From: Betaproteobacteria bacterium
GTDB lineage: Bacteria > Pseudomonadota > Gammaproteobacteria > Burkholderiales > UBA6910
Length of the DNA stretch: 64,000 nt
Assembly (NCBI GenBank): GCA_016183615.1
Contig: JACPEG010000037.1
Coordinates: 1-64,000, forward strand
Reading direction: 5' to 3'
Positions 1 to 6,708 of this stretch are shown here, piece after piece. The notes below the pieces were generated by a model. The model worked only from the letters and a program-made list of their open reading frames with translations, ran no database searches and was not told where the DNA came from. The translations under genes were made by a program, and so were the position numbers. Each line of letters opens with the position of its first letter. Positions within the stretch are counted from its first letter, which is position 1.

Positions 1-414
1 AAGGCCTTCCTGGGACTGCACGGCATCGCCGGCGACGGTTCGCTCGACCCGCAGACCCGCGAACGCATCGCCCTTGCCCTGGCCCAGCAAAACAGTTGCG
101 AGTATTGCCTTTCGGCGCACACGGCGATTGGCCGCAAGGCGGGCCTGGACGGCGCCGAGATCGAGGCCAACCGCGCCGGTACCAGCCGGGATGAAAAGGC
201 GGCCGTCGCCGTCCGGTTTGCCCGCTCACTGGTCGCTCACATGGGAGAAGTCACCACCGACGAACTACTGGGAATGCGCAATGCCGGCTACAGCGAATTC
301 GACATCGTTGAGGTCATCACCCACGTCGGCATGAACATCCTGACCAACCTGCTGGGCAAGGCCGGACGCATTGACATCGACTTCCCGAAAGTCGAATTGA
401 AGCACGCCGCCTGA
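1..414 (+). CDS. Carboxymuconolactone decarboxylase / AhpD-like protein (5' partial)
   Basis: The open frame enters from the left edge and ends with TGA at 412-414, leaving 137 visible residues. The fragment carries the AhpD-type thiol motif CEYCLSAH at fragment residues 33-40 (Cys33, Cys36, His40), after the family-typical stretch 'RERIALALAQQNSC'. Proteins of this family are small all-helical peroxidases or decarboxylases; with CxxC plus the following His, a thiol peroxidase-like role is the likelier reading, but the substrate is unknown. A perfect hairpin (428-450) and then a flavoprotein gene follow on the same strand, so the two may be cotranscribed and both redox-related. The start lies outside the window. 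Family assignment is firm; function is inferred. Confidence 0.85.
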   Translation, partial: KAFLGLHGIAGDGSLDPQTRERIALALAQQNSCEYCLSAHTAIGRKAGLDGAEIEANRAGTSRDEKAAVAVRFARSLVAHMGEVTTDELLGMRNAGYSEFDIVEVITHVGMNILTNLLGKAGRIDIDFPKVELKHAA

Positions 415-427
415 TCCCGCCCACCGA

Positions 428-450
428 TGCCGGGGGCTGTGCCCCCGGCA
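428..450 (+). repeat. Perfect 10-bp stem hairpin between genes
   Basis: TGCCGGGGGC, a 3-nt TGT loop, then GCCCCCGGCA. No T-run follows, so it is not a classical intrinsic terminator. It lies between the AhpD-like stop and the ribosome binding site of the next gene and could protect mRNA ends or pause transcription. Confidence 0.6.
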
Positions 451-465
451 GCATGGAGATTCATC

Positions 466-1755
466 ATGGCCCGTGCCTTTGCCAAGATTGCCTTCACCCC
501 GAGAGTTCAAGCCGCCCAGACGCGGATGGGCAGTCGCGGCGCCTACCGCACGGCCGAACTGGGCGCTGCCGAAGTGGTTGAACTCAGCCCCTATGAAATC
601 GAATTCATCGGCGCACGGGACAGCTTTTACCAGGGCACCGTAGGCGAGAACGGCTGGCCCTACGTCCAGCACCGCGGCGGTCCGACCGGTTTCCTGAAGG
701 TACTGGGTCCGCAGACGATCGGCTATGCCGACTTCTCCGGCAACCGCCAGTACATCTCGGTGGGCAATCTCGACGGGAATGACCGGGTCTGCCTGTTCCT
801 GATGGACTATCCCGGGCAGCGCCGGCTAAAGATCTGGGGACGGGCACGACTGATTGCCGAGGACGCGGAGCCAGCGCTGGTAGCCCGGCTCGAGTCGCCC
901 GACTATCGGGCACGCGTCGAGCGTGGGGTGATCATCACGGTGGAGGCCTTCGACTGGAATTGCCCGAAATACATCACGCCGCGGTTCACTGAGCGCGAGG
1001 TCAGGGAACTTGCCAGTGGCTGGCAGCAGGAGGCCGCAAAACACGAATCAACCGCCACCGGCATGGATGAGATCGGCAGCGGCGTGCTGAAGCTTGTCGT
1101 GACCGGCATGCGCCAGATGACACCACGCGTCCGAGCCTATGAACTGCGGGCACCCGACTGGAGCGACTTGCCTCCCGTCACGGCAGGCGCGCATCTCGCC
1201 GTGCCAGTGCGACTGCCGGAGGGCTCTGTAGTCACCCGACAGTATTCGCTGGCCACGCATCCGCACCGGCGCGACAGGTACGAGATTGCCGTACTGCACG
1301 AGGAAGCGGGACGCGGCGGGTCGGCTGCCATCCATGCCACGTGGCAGATCGGGACCCGACTCGCACTCGATCATCCGGCCAATCAGTTCCCCCTCCATGA
1401 TGACGACCGCCCTGCCGTGCTGATAGCCGGCGGCATAGGCATCACGCCGATCAAGGCCATGGCCCAGGAGCTCAAGGCCCGTGGCAATCCCTTTGAACTG
1501 CACTACAGCGGCAGGACTGCCGCCGACATGGCCTATCGGGACCGGCTGGCCATCGAGTTTCCCGGGCAGCTGCACCTGTATTTCACGCGCTCCCCGGGCG
1601 GAACCCGCATTGATGTTCATTCGATCATGCGCTCTGCTCCAGCTGAAGCGCTGTTCTACGTCTGCGGTCCCGGCCGCTTGAGCGAGGCCGCCAGCACGGC
1701 AGCACGCGTGCTTGCGATCCCGGCCGGGCGTGTGCAGTGCGAGAGTTTCGAATGA
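466..1755 (+). CDS. PNPOx-like split barrel fused to ferredoxin-reductase-type flavin/NAD domain
   Basis: This is a 429-residue two-domain oxidoreductase. Residues ~30-185 resemble the pyridoxamine-phosphate-oxidase-like split barrel. Residues ~205-429 form a phthalate-dioxygenase-reductase-like module: RQYSL (flavin binding) at ~258, GGIGITP (NAD ribose/diphosphate loop) at ~322 and YVCGP at ~398. Relatives of this fusion usually continue into a C-terminal plant-type 2Fe-2S domain; here the protein stops at 'CESFE', exactly where that domain would begin. An ATG exists at 427, but the ATG at 466 is preferred because GGAG lies at 455-458 with 7-nt spacing. The downstream gene overlaps (stop 1753-1755, next ATG 1752). 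The electron acceptor is unknown. Domain calls are confident; physiological role is not. Confidence 0.8.
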   Translation: MARAFAKIAFTPRVQAAQTRMGSRGAYRTAELGAAEVVELSPYEIEFIGARDSFYQGTVGENGWPYVQHRGGPTGFLKVLGPQTIGYADFSGNRQYISVGNLDGNDRVCLFLMDYPGQRRLKIWGRARLIAEDAEPALVARLESPDYRARVERGVIITVEAFDWNCPKYITPRFTEREVRELASGWQQEAAKHESTATGMDEIGSGVLKLVVTGMRQMTPRVRAYELRAPDWSDLPPVTAGAHLAVPVRLPEGSVVTRQYSLATHPHRRDRYEIAVLHEEAGRGGSAAIHATWQIGTRLALDHPANQFPLHDDDRPAVLIAGGIGITPIKAMAQELKARGNPFELHYSGRTAADMAYRDRLAIEFPGQLHLYFTRSPGGTRIDVHSIMRSAPAEALFYVCGPGRLSEAASTAARVLAIPAGRVQCESFE

Positions 1756-2222
1756 TGGAAACCAAGCCCCCCGTCCCGCCCTTCACCGAAGACTCCGGCC
1801 GACAAAAAGTCCGCATGGCCGAAGATGCCTGGAATACGCGCGATCCTGATCGCGTGGTGCTGGTCTATACGCCGGACACCCGCTGGCGTAACCGCGCCGA
1901 GTTTCCGGTCGGGCGTGACGAAGTGCGCCAGTTCCTGACACGAAAATGGGCCAGGGAGCTGGATTACCGGCTGATCAAGGAGTTGTGGGCCTGTGCCGGC
2001 AATCGCATCGCAGTGCGCTTTGCCTATGAATGGCACGACGACTCCGGGCAATGGTTCCGCTCCTATGGCAACGAGAACTGGGAGTTCAACCAACAAGGCT
2101 TCATGCAGCGCCGCTTCGCCAGCATCAACGATCTCCCCATCAAGGCCGCCGAACGCAAGTTTTTCTGGCCCCTGGGGCGGCGCCCCGATAACCATCCGGG
2201 CCTCAGCGATCTGGACTTGTGA
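1752..2222 (+). CDS. NTF2-like family protein (DUF1348 type)
   Basis: A 156-residue protein starting at an ATG that overlaps the upstream stop (a second ATG follows at 1755). It has the cone-shaped NTF2/SnoaL-like pattern: '[20 protein letters not shown]' near the N-terminus, then '[18 protein letters not shown]', and a Trp/Tyr-rich C-terminal half ([18 protein letters not shown]). This matches the DUF1348 subgroup in length and motif order. No catalytic function is established for this subgroup; small polar ligands or scaffolding are usual suggestions. The overlap implies translational coupling with the flavin reductase fusion. Confidence 0.8.
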   Translation: MMETKPPVPPFTEDSGRQKVRMAEDAWNTRDPDRVVLVYTPDTRWRNRAEFPVGRDEVRQFLTRKWARELDYRLIKELWACAGNRIAVRFAYEWHDDSGQWFRSYGNENWEFNQQGFMQRRFASINDLPIKAAERKFFWPLGRRPDNHPGLSDLDL

Positions 2223-2256
2223 TCCGCAACCTGCACTGACTGCTGGAGTGTCCGGC

Positions 2257-2845
2257 ATGCCCGCGATCCATGCTCCCCAGACCGAGATCAGCGCGGAGTC
2301 GATCCGCGTTGCCCTGCAACAGCACCAGTAGGACATTCTCGCGAGCCTGCTGGTCTCGGCCTGGATGGTCGAGGCGCGAGACCCTTACACCGGCGGGCAC
2401 CTATGGCGCGTCTCTCAGTTCGCGATGATCCTTGCCGGGAAGGCCGGCCTGCCGGCATCCGAGGTGCAGCGGATTGCGATGGCCTTCTTTCTGCATGATC
2501 TGGGCAAGATCGGCATTCCTGATGCCATTACTGGGAAAGCCCGGTCGCTTGACCGAGGCGGAGTACGAGGTGATCAGGACCCATCCCCGCGTCGGCAGTC
2601 GGATGCTGGCGGGCCACCATCTGGCATCGCTGGTGGATGCGGCGGTGCTGATGCATCACGAGACGCCGAATGGCAAAGGCTACCCGCTCGGGCTTGCCGG
2701 CAACGACATTCCCATAGATGCAAGAATCATCGGCGTCTGCAATGCCTTCGACGCGATGACCAGCTTGCGCCCTTACCGCAAGGGAATGCCGCACGATCGC
2801 GCAACGAACGCCACATGGCGTTCAATGCCGCAACGTCCCGGCTAA
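2257..2845 (+). pseudogene. Broken HD-GYP domain phosphodiesterase gene
   Basis: Starts at ATG 2257 but meets an in-frame TAG at 2329-2331 (reads as a CAG-to-TAG change in 'QQHQ*DILASLL'). The same frame then gives the HD-GYP start: 'MVEARDPYTGGHLWRVSQFA' and LHDLGKIGIPDAI. Near 2520-2535 the frame shifts by +1, after which GKPGRLTEAEYEVIRTHP, MHHETPNGKGYP (the GYP-type loop) and DAMTSLRPYRKGMP follow. The reading ends abruptly at 2843-2845 in unrelated sequence next to the attC-like site, so the C-terminal helix is missing as well. HD-GYP proteins hydrolyse cyclic-di-GMP. With a stop, a frameshift and a 3' truncation, this copy cannot make a full enzyme unless the window contains sequencing errors. 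Confidence 0.85.
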
Positions 2846-2892
2846 CGCGCCACCCGCTTGCGGGCGGTCGCTGTTGAGCCGGTTGTTAGACC
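2841..2892 (-). other. attC-like recombination site
   Basis: Read on the minus strand the segment begins with GTCTAAC (2892-2886), a perfect RYYYAAC R'' box, and ends with GTTAGCC (2846-2840), one mismatch from the GTTRRRY R' box. Between them is an internal hairpin (ACCGCCCGCAAGCGGGTGG). This is the size and layout of a short integron attC. It lies at the 3' end of the BrnA-like reading frame, whose stop codon falls inside the R' box, as is common for cassette genes. Identification rests on sequence shape only. Confidence 0.5.
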
Positions 2893-3103
2893 TCGCTTCT
2901 TGACGCGGCGAAGTGCTTCATTGATGCGCGACTGGTAACCGGGACCTTGCGCCCGGAAAAAGGCAATTACATCGGCGTCGAGGCGAAGGGTGGTGAGTAC
3001 CTTCGTCGGCGCCTTCTGTGGCCCCCGACCACGACGCATCACCGGCGGACCAAGCATTTCCTCCGACCAAGGAGGATTGTCCCGATCAACGACCTTTGCG
3101 GAA
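2842..3103 (-). pseudogene. 5'-truncated BrnA-type antitoxin
   Basis: The minus-strand frame reads a BrnA-like C-terminal half: LRLDADVIAFFRAQGPGYQ followed by SRINEALRR, the RHH DNA-binding segment typical of BrnA antitoxins. A 71-codon version can start at ATG 3057. BrnA-like similarity continues upstream without a start codon through 'DRDNPPWSEE' (3058-3087) to a stop at 3109-3111, right at the palindrome. The N-terminus is therefore lost, not merely mis-started. No BrnT toxin frame is found upstream. The C-terminal ~15 residues are encoded by the attC-like site. BrnTA modules are frequent integron cassettes. Family call is good; functional status is doubtful. Confidence 0.65.
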
Positions 3104-3137
3104 GTAGATCAAATGTGCAGCTGCACATTTGATCTAC
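3104..3137. repeat. 34-bp perfect palindrome at a rearrangement junction
   Basis: Two 17-nt arms (GTAGATCAAATGTGCAG and its exact complement) meet at 3120/3121 with no spacer. BrnA-like coding ends against the left side and IntI-like coding begins within the right arm (from 3132). The palindrome therefore sits exactly where both truncated genes break. Confidence 0.9.
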
Positions 3138-3194
3138 ACCCACGTGCTCAACAAGGGCGGGCGCGGCGTGCAGAGCCCGTTGGACCGCTTTTGA
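3132..3194 (+). pseudogene. intI: C-terminal remnant of an integron-type tyrosine recombinase
   Basis: Twenty codons plus a TGA stop (3192-3194) read IYTHVLNKGGRGVQSPLDRF. This is the C-terminal signature of IntI-family integrases; the Tyr in 'IYTHV' corresponds to the catalytic nucleophile. Upstream of codon 3132 the frame continues into the palindrome and no longer resembles an integrase, so about 300 residues are missing. The remnant points rightward, with the antitoxin cassette and attC-like site to its left on the opposite strand, which is the normal polarity of an integron (integrase facing away from its cassettes). Confidence 0.7.
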
Positions 3195-3293
3195 GTCGGG
3201 GTTGGCAGATCGCGCGTGGCGCGGGTGCGGAGGGGCCAGGTCCGCTTCGATAGGTTCGCGGCGCGCTGGCTCTACGCCAAACCCGTCGCTGGC

Positions 3294-3557
3294 CTATCGG
3301 TATGCTTCCTCGCGGCGCCCGATCTTGAAGACGGTTATCTCGCGGCGGCCGTCATCAATAAGATAAACGACCCGGTACCGCCCTTGCCGGGCGCGGTAGC
3401 GATCCGAGTGTCCCGCCAGCTTCTCGGCGCCCTGCGGCCGGGGATCGCCGGCAAGGGCCTGAATTCGCTCCACGACGCGCCGGCGGTCGGCCTTGCCATC
3501 CACGGCCTCGATTTCCTTCGCCGCCGAGGCCTTGATCAGGAGCCTATAGGCGGCCAC
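3294..3557 (-). CDS. RelE/ParE-family toxin
   Basis: An 87-residue basic protein with the ParE/RelE mRNA interferase or gyrase-poison fold signature: 'YRLLIKASAAKEIEAVDGK' at the N-terminus, LAGDPRPQGAEKLAG in the middle, and 'YRARQGRYRVVYLIDDGRR' then EITVFKIGRREEAYR at the C-terminus, as in RelE-like toxins with an RxGxYRVxY core. Its start overlaps the 3' end of the upstream antitoxin gene by 14 nt, the usual antitoxin-first order. Whether it cuts mRNA or inhibits gyrase cannot be told from sequence alone; the RYRVVY and FKIGRR motifs favour RelE-like. Confidence 0.85.
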   Translation of the reverse strand: MAAYRLLIKASAAKEIEAVDGKADRRRVVERIQALAGDPRPQGAEKLAGHSDRYRARQGRYRVVYLIDDGRREITVFKIGRREEAYR

Positions 3558-3783
3558 GCCGTCTCAGGCCCTGGACGAAGGTCTCAAACGATAGGCTCTT
3601 CTCCTTCTTCCTTTCCGGGAAGGCGGCAAGGTCCTCGGCGTCGTCGGCCAGGGCGGCCTTTACTGCGTCATTGACCATGTCGGAAATTGAGCGATCCAGG
3701 GCCGCGGCTCTCAGACGCAAGGCGCGGTGAACGTCGGCATCGAAATAGACGGTGGCGCGTTTTGGGGTATCCATGTTGGGCAT
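3544..3783 (-). CDS. RHH (CopG-like) antitoxin
   Basis: A 79-residue protein. The N-terminal 45 residues form a ribbon-helix-helix: 'KRATVYFDADVHRALRLRAA' (beta strand plus helix) then LDRSISDMVNDAVKAAL. The acidic/charged C-terminal tail (residues ~48-79) should wrap the toxin. Start is ATG 3783 or ATG 3774. A perfect inverted repeat (3783-3804) overlaps the 3783 start and a -10-like TATAAC, which suggests autorepression and possibly a leaderless or very short-leader mRNA. It forms an operon with the RelE-like toxin gene (14-nt overlap). Confidence 0.85.
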   Translation of the reverse strand: MPNMDTPKRATVYFDADVHRALRLRAAALDRSISDMVNDAVKAALADDAEDLAAFPERKKEKSLSFETFVQGLRRRGRL

Positions 3784-3804
3784 TCTGACGTTATAGCGTC
3801 AGAA
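3783..3804 (-). promoter_or_regulatory. Inverted-repeat operator of the toxin-antitoxin operon
   Basis: TTCTGACG, six bases, CGTCAGAA: perfect 8-bp arms. The minus-strand -10-like TATAAC (3795-3790) lies inside, and the right edge touches the antitoxin ATG at 3783. RHH antitoxins typically bind such repeats to repress their own operon. No good -35 is visible. Confidence 0.6.
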
Positions 3805-3897
3805 CGTCAAGGCGCTTCCCGCTCCTCCGGGGTCTGGCGTCCGGCCGGTCCAAGGGCAACGATTTCGGGGAGACTCCGGAATCCGGGCTGCGCCGGT

Positions 3898-4353
3898 TCA
3901 GCTCCGCCGCACCGGCCCGGACAGGGTTTCGATGCGCCGGCCGTGGAGCAGCGAGAAGTAGCGCACCGAGGCCGGGGCGTGGGAGGACACGGCGGAGATC
4001 ACGATGATGAGGATGAGGATGAGGCCGCCCAGGTCGGGGGCGAGCGGCACGCAGGCGAGCAGGACGAGCTTCGCGAGGATCGCCACGCCGCGGACCTGGA
4101 TCAGCCATACGCCGTTCGACCACAGTTCGATCGCAACCAGCGCCACGCCGCTGGCGACCGTCATCCACCAGTAGGGCAGCCACAGCCGCTCCGGCGCGCC
4201 GTACAGGAACGCGCCGCCCACGCCGGCGGTGCCGACGAGGTGCAGGGTCCGCAGCCCGATCTTCACCCAGCGCTTGCCGGGAAAGCCGCGGGCCTTGTCG
4301 GGAAACAGCGCGCTGGCGGAATTCACGGCTTTCGCGGGCTGCAAACGGGACAT
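3898..4353 (-). CDS. Conserved hypothetical inner-membrane protein
   Basis: A 151-residue protein with about four hydrophobic segments (around residues 35-52, 58-78, 84-104 and 106-125) and a basic C-terminal tail. I recognise no domain. Its ATG overlaps the rlpA stop (TAATG at 4355-4351), so it is translationally coupled as the last gene of the mre-mrd-rlpA run. A role near the envelope or in membrane biology is a guess from context. Confidence 0.7.
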   Translation of the reverse strand: MSRLQPAKAVNSASALFPDKARGFPGKRWVKIGLRTLHLVGTAGVGGAFLYGAPERLWLPYWWMTVASGVALVAIELWSNGVWLIQVRGVAILAKLVLLACVPLAPDLGGLILILIIVISAVSSHAPASVRYFSLLHGRRIETLSGPVRRS

Positions 4354-5402
4354 TAGCGCACCAGCACCACCGGCTTGACGCCGAGGCTCTGGGCGATGCG
4401 CTCGGCGATGCGGCGGGCGTCGGCCTGGGTGGAGTAGGGGCCGGCGTGGACCCGGAACAGGCCGTCGCGGGCGAAGATGGCGAGGGTGTCGGCGAGGCCC
4501 GCGAGTTCCGCGCGCATGCGGGCGAGGAAATTCTCGGCGTTGTCGCGGCCGCTGAAGGCGCCGAGCTGGAGGTAGATGCCGCCCGCGTCCTGGGCGGGCG
4601 CGAGGGCCTGCATCAGGTCGGGCCGTTCCGGTGGCGCGCCGGGCCCCGCCGCGGCGGTCGCTTCCCTTGGAGCCGGCGCGAGGGATTCCTCGGCGGCGCG
4701 CTGCGGCGCGGCCGGTTCCGCGCTGGCGGGTTGCGCAGCGGCCGATTCTGCGGCCGCGGGCGGCGGTGCGGAGGCGACCTGGGTCGGCGTTTCCTGCCCG
4801 GGGAGGATCGCTTCCACTTCGACCGGCTGGCTGCCGCCGGCGAGCACGTCAAGCTTCCAGGCCGCGGTGTAGGAGAGGTCGATCAGCCGGTCCGAGTGGA
4901 ACGGCCCGCGGTCGTTGACGCGGACCACCACCGATCTGCCGTTTTTCAGGTTGGTGACCCGGGCGTAGCTCGGGATCGGCAGCAGCGGGTGGGCGGCGGT
5001 CATGGCGTACATGTCGTAGATCTCGCCGGAGGCGGTTTTCTGGCCGTGGTAGCGCCGCCCGTACCAGGAGGCGATGCCGCGCTCCTTGTAGGGCGCCGGC
5101 TCGGCCATCGGCGTGTAGGTCTTGCCGAGAGCGACGTAGGGCCGGACGTTGGCCTTGCGCACGGGCTCGGGCCGGGGCACGGCGTCCGGTATGGCGTCGA
5201 GATTCGCGGGCGGATTGTCGCCGGGGCCGTCGTCGAGATAATAGCCGCCGCCCTTGCGGATGACGGGCGCGGAAGGCGCGGCGGTGGAGGGCGCGCGCTC
5301 GATGGCGGGGCCCTCGGCCCGCTTCGCCACAGTGCCGCAGCCGCCCAGCGCCAGCAGCGCGATGGCGAGACCCGCGGGCACAGCCCGCCCTACGCCACGC
5401 AT
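4353..5402 (-). CDS. rlpA: RlpA-family septal lytic transglycosylase/lipoprotein
   Basis: A 349-residue lipoprotein: signal peptide with lipobox LALGGC near residue 21, a Pro-rich linker, a double-psi beta-barrel (residues ~105-190; ASWYGRRYHGQKTASGE, VVRVNDRGPFHSDRLIDLSY), a long Ala/Pro-rich spacer and a C-terminal SPOR domain (~270-349; YLQLGAFSGRDNAENFLAR). Family knowledge: RlpA cleaves 'naked' peptidoglycan lacking stem peptides, and SPOR targets such glycan at the septum. The catalytic Asp of VNDRGP is present. It follows mrdA-rodA, the classic order. The interval to rodA is filled by repeats, so it may have its own promoter. Confidence 0.93.
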   Translation of the reverse strand: MRGVGRAVPAGLAIALLALGGCGTVAKRAEGPAIERAPSTAAPSAPVIRKGGGYYLDDGPGDNPPANLDAIPDAVPRPEPVRKANVRPYVALGKTYTPMAEPAPYKERGIASWYGRRYHGQKTASGEIYDMYAMTAAHPLLPIPSYARVTNLKNGRSVVVRVNDRGPFHSDRLIDLSYTAAWKLDVLAGGSQPVEVEAILPGQETPTQVASAPPPAAAESAAAQPASAEPAAPQRAAEESLAPAPREATAAAGPGAPPERPDLMQALAPAQDAGGIYLQLGAFSGRDNAENFLARMRAELAGLADTLAIFARDGLFRVHAGPYSTQADARRIAERIAQSLGVKPVVLVR

Positions 5403-5424
5403 CCGATATGCTCCGTTTGGTGCG

Positions 5425-5599
5425 TAGGGTGCGTCCCACGCACCATCGAGGCGGAACGGTGCGCAGGGCGCACCCTACGCAGTAGCGGTGTCCCGGCGGG
5501 TAGGGTGCGTCCCACGCACCGGTCGGGGCCGGATTCGGTGCGCAGGGCGCACCCTACGCGGCAGCGGCGTCCCGGCAGGTAGGGTGCGTCCCACGCACC
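5425..5599. repeat. Direct repeats of ~76-79 bp between rodA and rlpA
   Basis: TAGGGTGCGTCCCACGCACC occurs at 5425-5444, 5501-5520 and 5580-5599 (periods 76 and 79), alternating with GGTGCGCAGGGCGCACCCTACGC near 5458 and 5536. Each unit is itself a hairpin. No coding potential is recognised in 5403-5607. Confidence 0.9.
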
Positions 5600-5607
5600 G
5601 GTCAACC

Positions 5608-6708
5608 TCATGTCTTCACCAGCTTGGGATGGGTCTGGATGCTCATCAGCATGCCCAGGCCCAGCAGCAGCGTCACCATGGAGGTGCCGCCGTAGGAGAC
5701 CAGCGGCAGCGGCACGCCCACCACCGGCAGGATGCCCGCCACCATCCCCATGTTGACGAAGGCGTAGGTGAACAGCGTGAGCGTGATGGAGCCGGCCATG
5801 AGCCGCGTGAAGAAGGTGGGCGCGTTGGCGGTGATCACGATGCCGCGCCCGATCACCAGCAGGTACAGGATCAGCAGCACCAGGTTGCCGATGAGCCCGA
5901 ACTCCTCGGAATAAACGGCGAAGATGAAATCGGTGGTGCGCTCCGGAAGGAAGTCGAGATGGGTCTGGGAGCCCTTGAGCCAGCCCTTGCCGGCGATGCC
6001 GCCCGAGCCCACGGCGATGGTGGACTGGATGGTGTGGTAGCCCGCGCCCAGCGGGTCCTGGGTGGGATCGAGGAGCGTGAGGATGCGCCTGCGCTGGTAG
6101 TCGTGCATCAGCGACCACAGCACCGGCGCCGCCGCGGCGCCCGCGACCGCAAGCCCCGCCATGATGCGCCACGACAGCCCGGCCAGAAACAGCACGTAGA
6201 AGCCGGAGGCGGCGATCAGCACCGCGGTGCCGAGGTCCGGCTGCCTGAAGATCAGCAGCAGCGGCGCCAGCAGCAGCGCCGCCGCCACCGCGTAGTCCCT
6301 GAGGCGCAGCGTGGCCTCGTTCTTGTCGAAGTACCAGGCCAGCATCAGCGGCACCGCGAGCTTCATCAGCTCCGAGGGCTGGATGCGGGTCACCCCCACG
6401 TAGAGCCAGCGTCGCGCGCCGTTGCTCACCTCCCCGAACAGCGCCACCGCGATCAGCAGGCCCATTCCCAGCGCGTACAGCGGAAGCGCCATCCGGGCCA
6501 GGTGCTGGGGCGGCACGTTGGCCATCAGCCACATGATCGCCAGCGCCACCGCCATGTTGACCGCCTGGCCCGTCACCCGCGACAGGTTGGCGTCGGCCGC
6601 GCTGTAGAGCACGACCAGGCCGGCGAGCATCAGCAGCCCCGCCGCGAACAGCAGGAACCCGTCCAGGTGCAGGATGAGCCGCTCCCAGAGACGCCTAATC
6701 AGTGGCAT
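5608..6708 (-). CDS. rodA: Rod-shape determining peptidoglycan glycosyltransferase RodA (SEDS)
   Basis: A 366-residue polytopic SEDS protein, the usual length, with ten or so membrane segments. Motifs seen: 'YSAADANLSRVTGQ' early, RWLYVGVTRIQPSELMKLA (the conserved SEDS loop), QPDLGTAVLI, WLKGSQTHLDFLPERTTDFI (extracellular loop with the key Glu/Asp region) and GVPLPLVSYGGTSMV near the C-terminus. RodA polymerises glycan strands from lipid II in complex with PBP2 during elongation. Its start overlaps the 3' end of mrdA by 14 nt, so the pair is coupled. Confidence 0.96.
   Translation of the reverse strand: MPLIRRLWERLILHLDGFLLFAAGLLMLAGLVVLYSAADANLSRVTGQAVNMAVALAIMWLMANVPPQHLARMALPLYALGMGLLIAVALFGEVSNGARRWLYVGVTRIQPSELMKLAVPLMLAWYFDKNEATLRLRDYAVAAALLLAPLLLIFRQPDLGTAVLIAASGFYVLFLAGLSWRIMAGLAVAGAAAAPVLWSLMHDYQRRRILTLLDPTQDPLGAGYHTIQSTIAVGSGGIAGKGWLKGSQTHLDFLPERTTDFIFAVYSEEFGLIGNLVLLILYLLVIGRGIVITANAPTFFTRLMAGSITLTLFTYAFVNMGMVAGILPVVGVPLPLVSYGGTSMVTLLLGLGMLMSIQTHPKLVKT

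Noticed and set aside
3791..4183. 130-codon minus-strand frame overlapping the membrane protein at 3898
   Set aside because: Arg/Pro/Ala-rich shadow of the adjacent frame; the overlapping frame has clear membrane segments and is coupled to rlpA.
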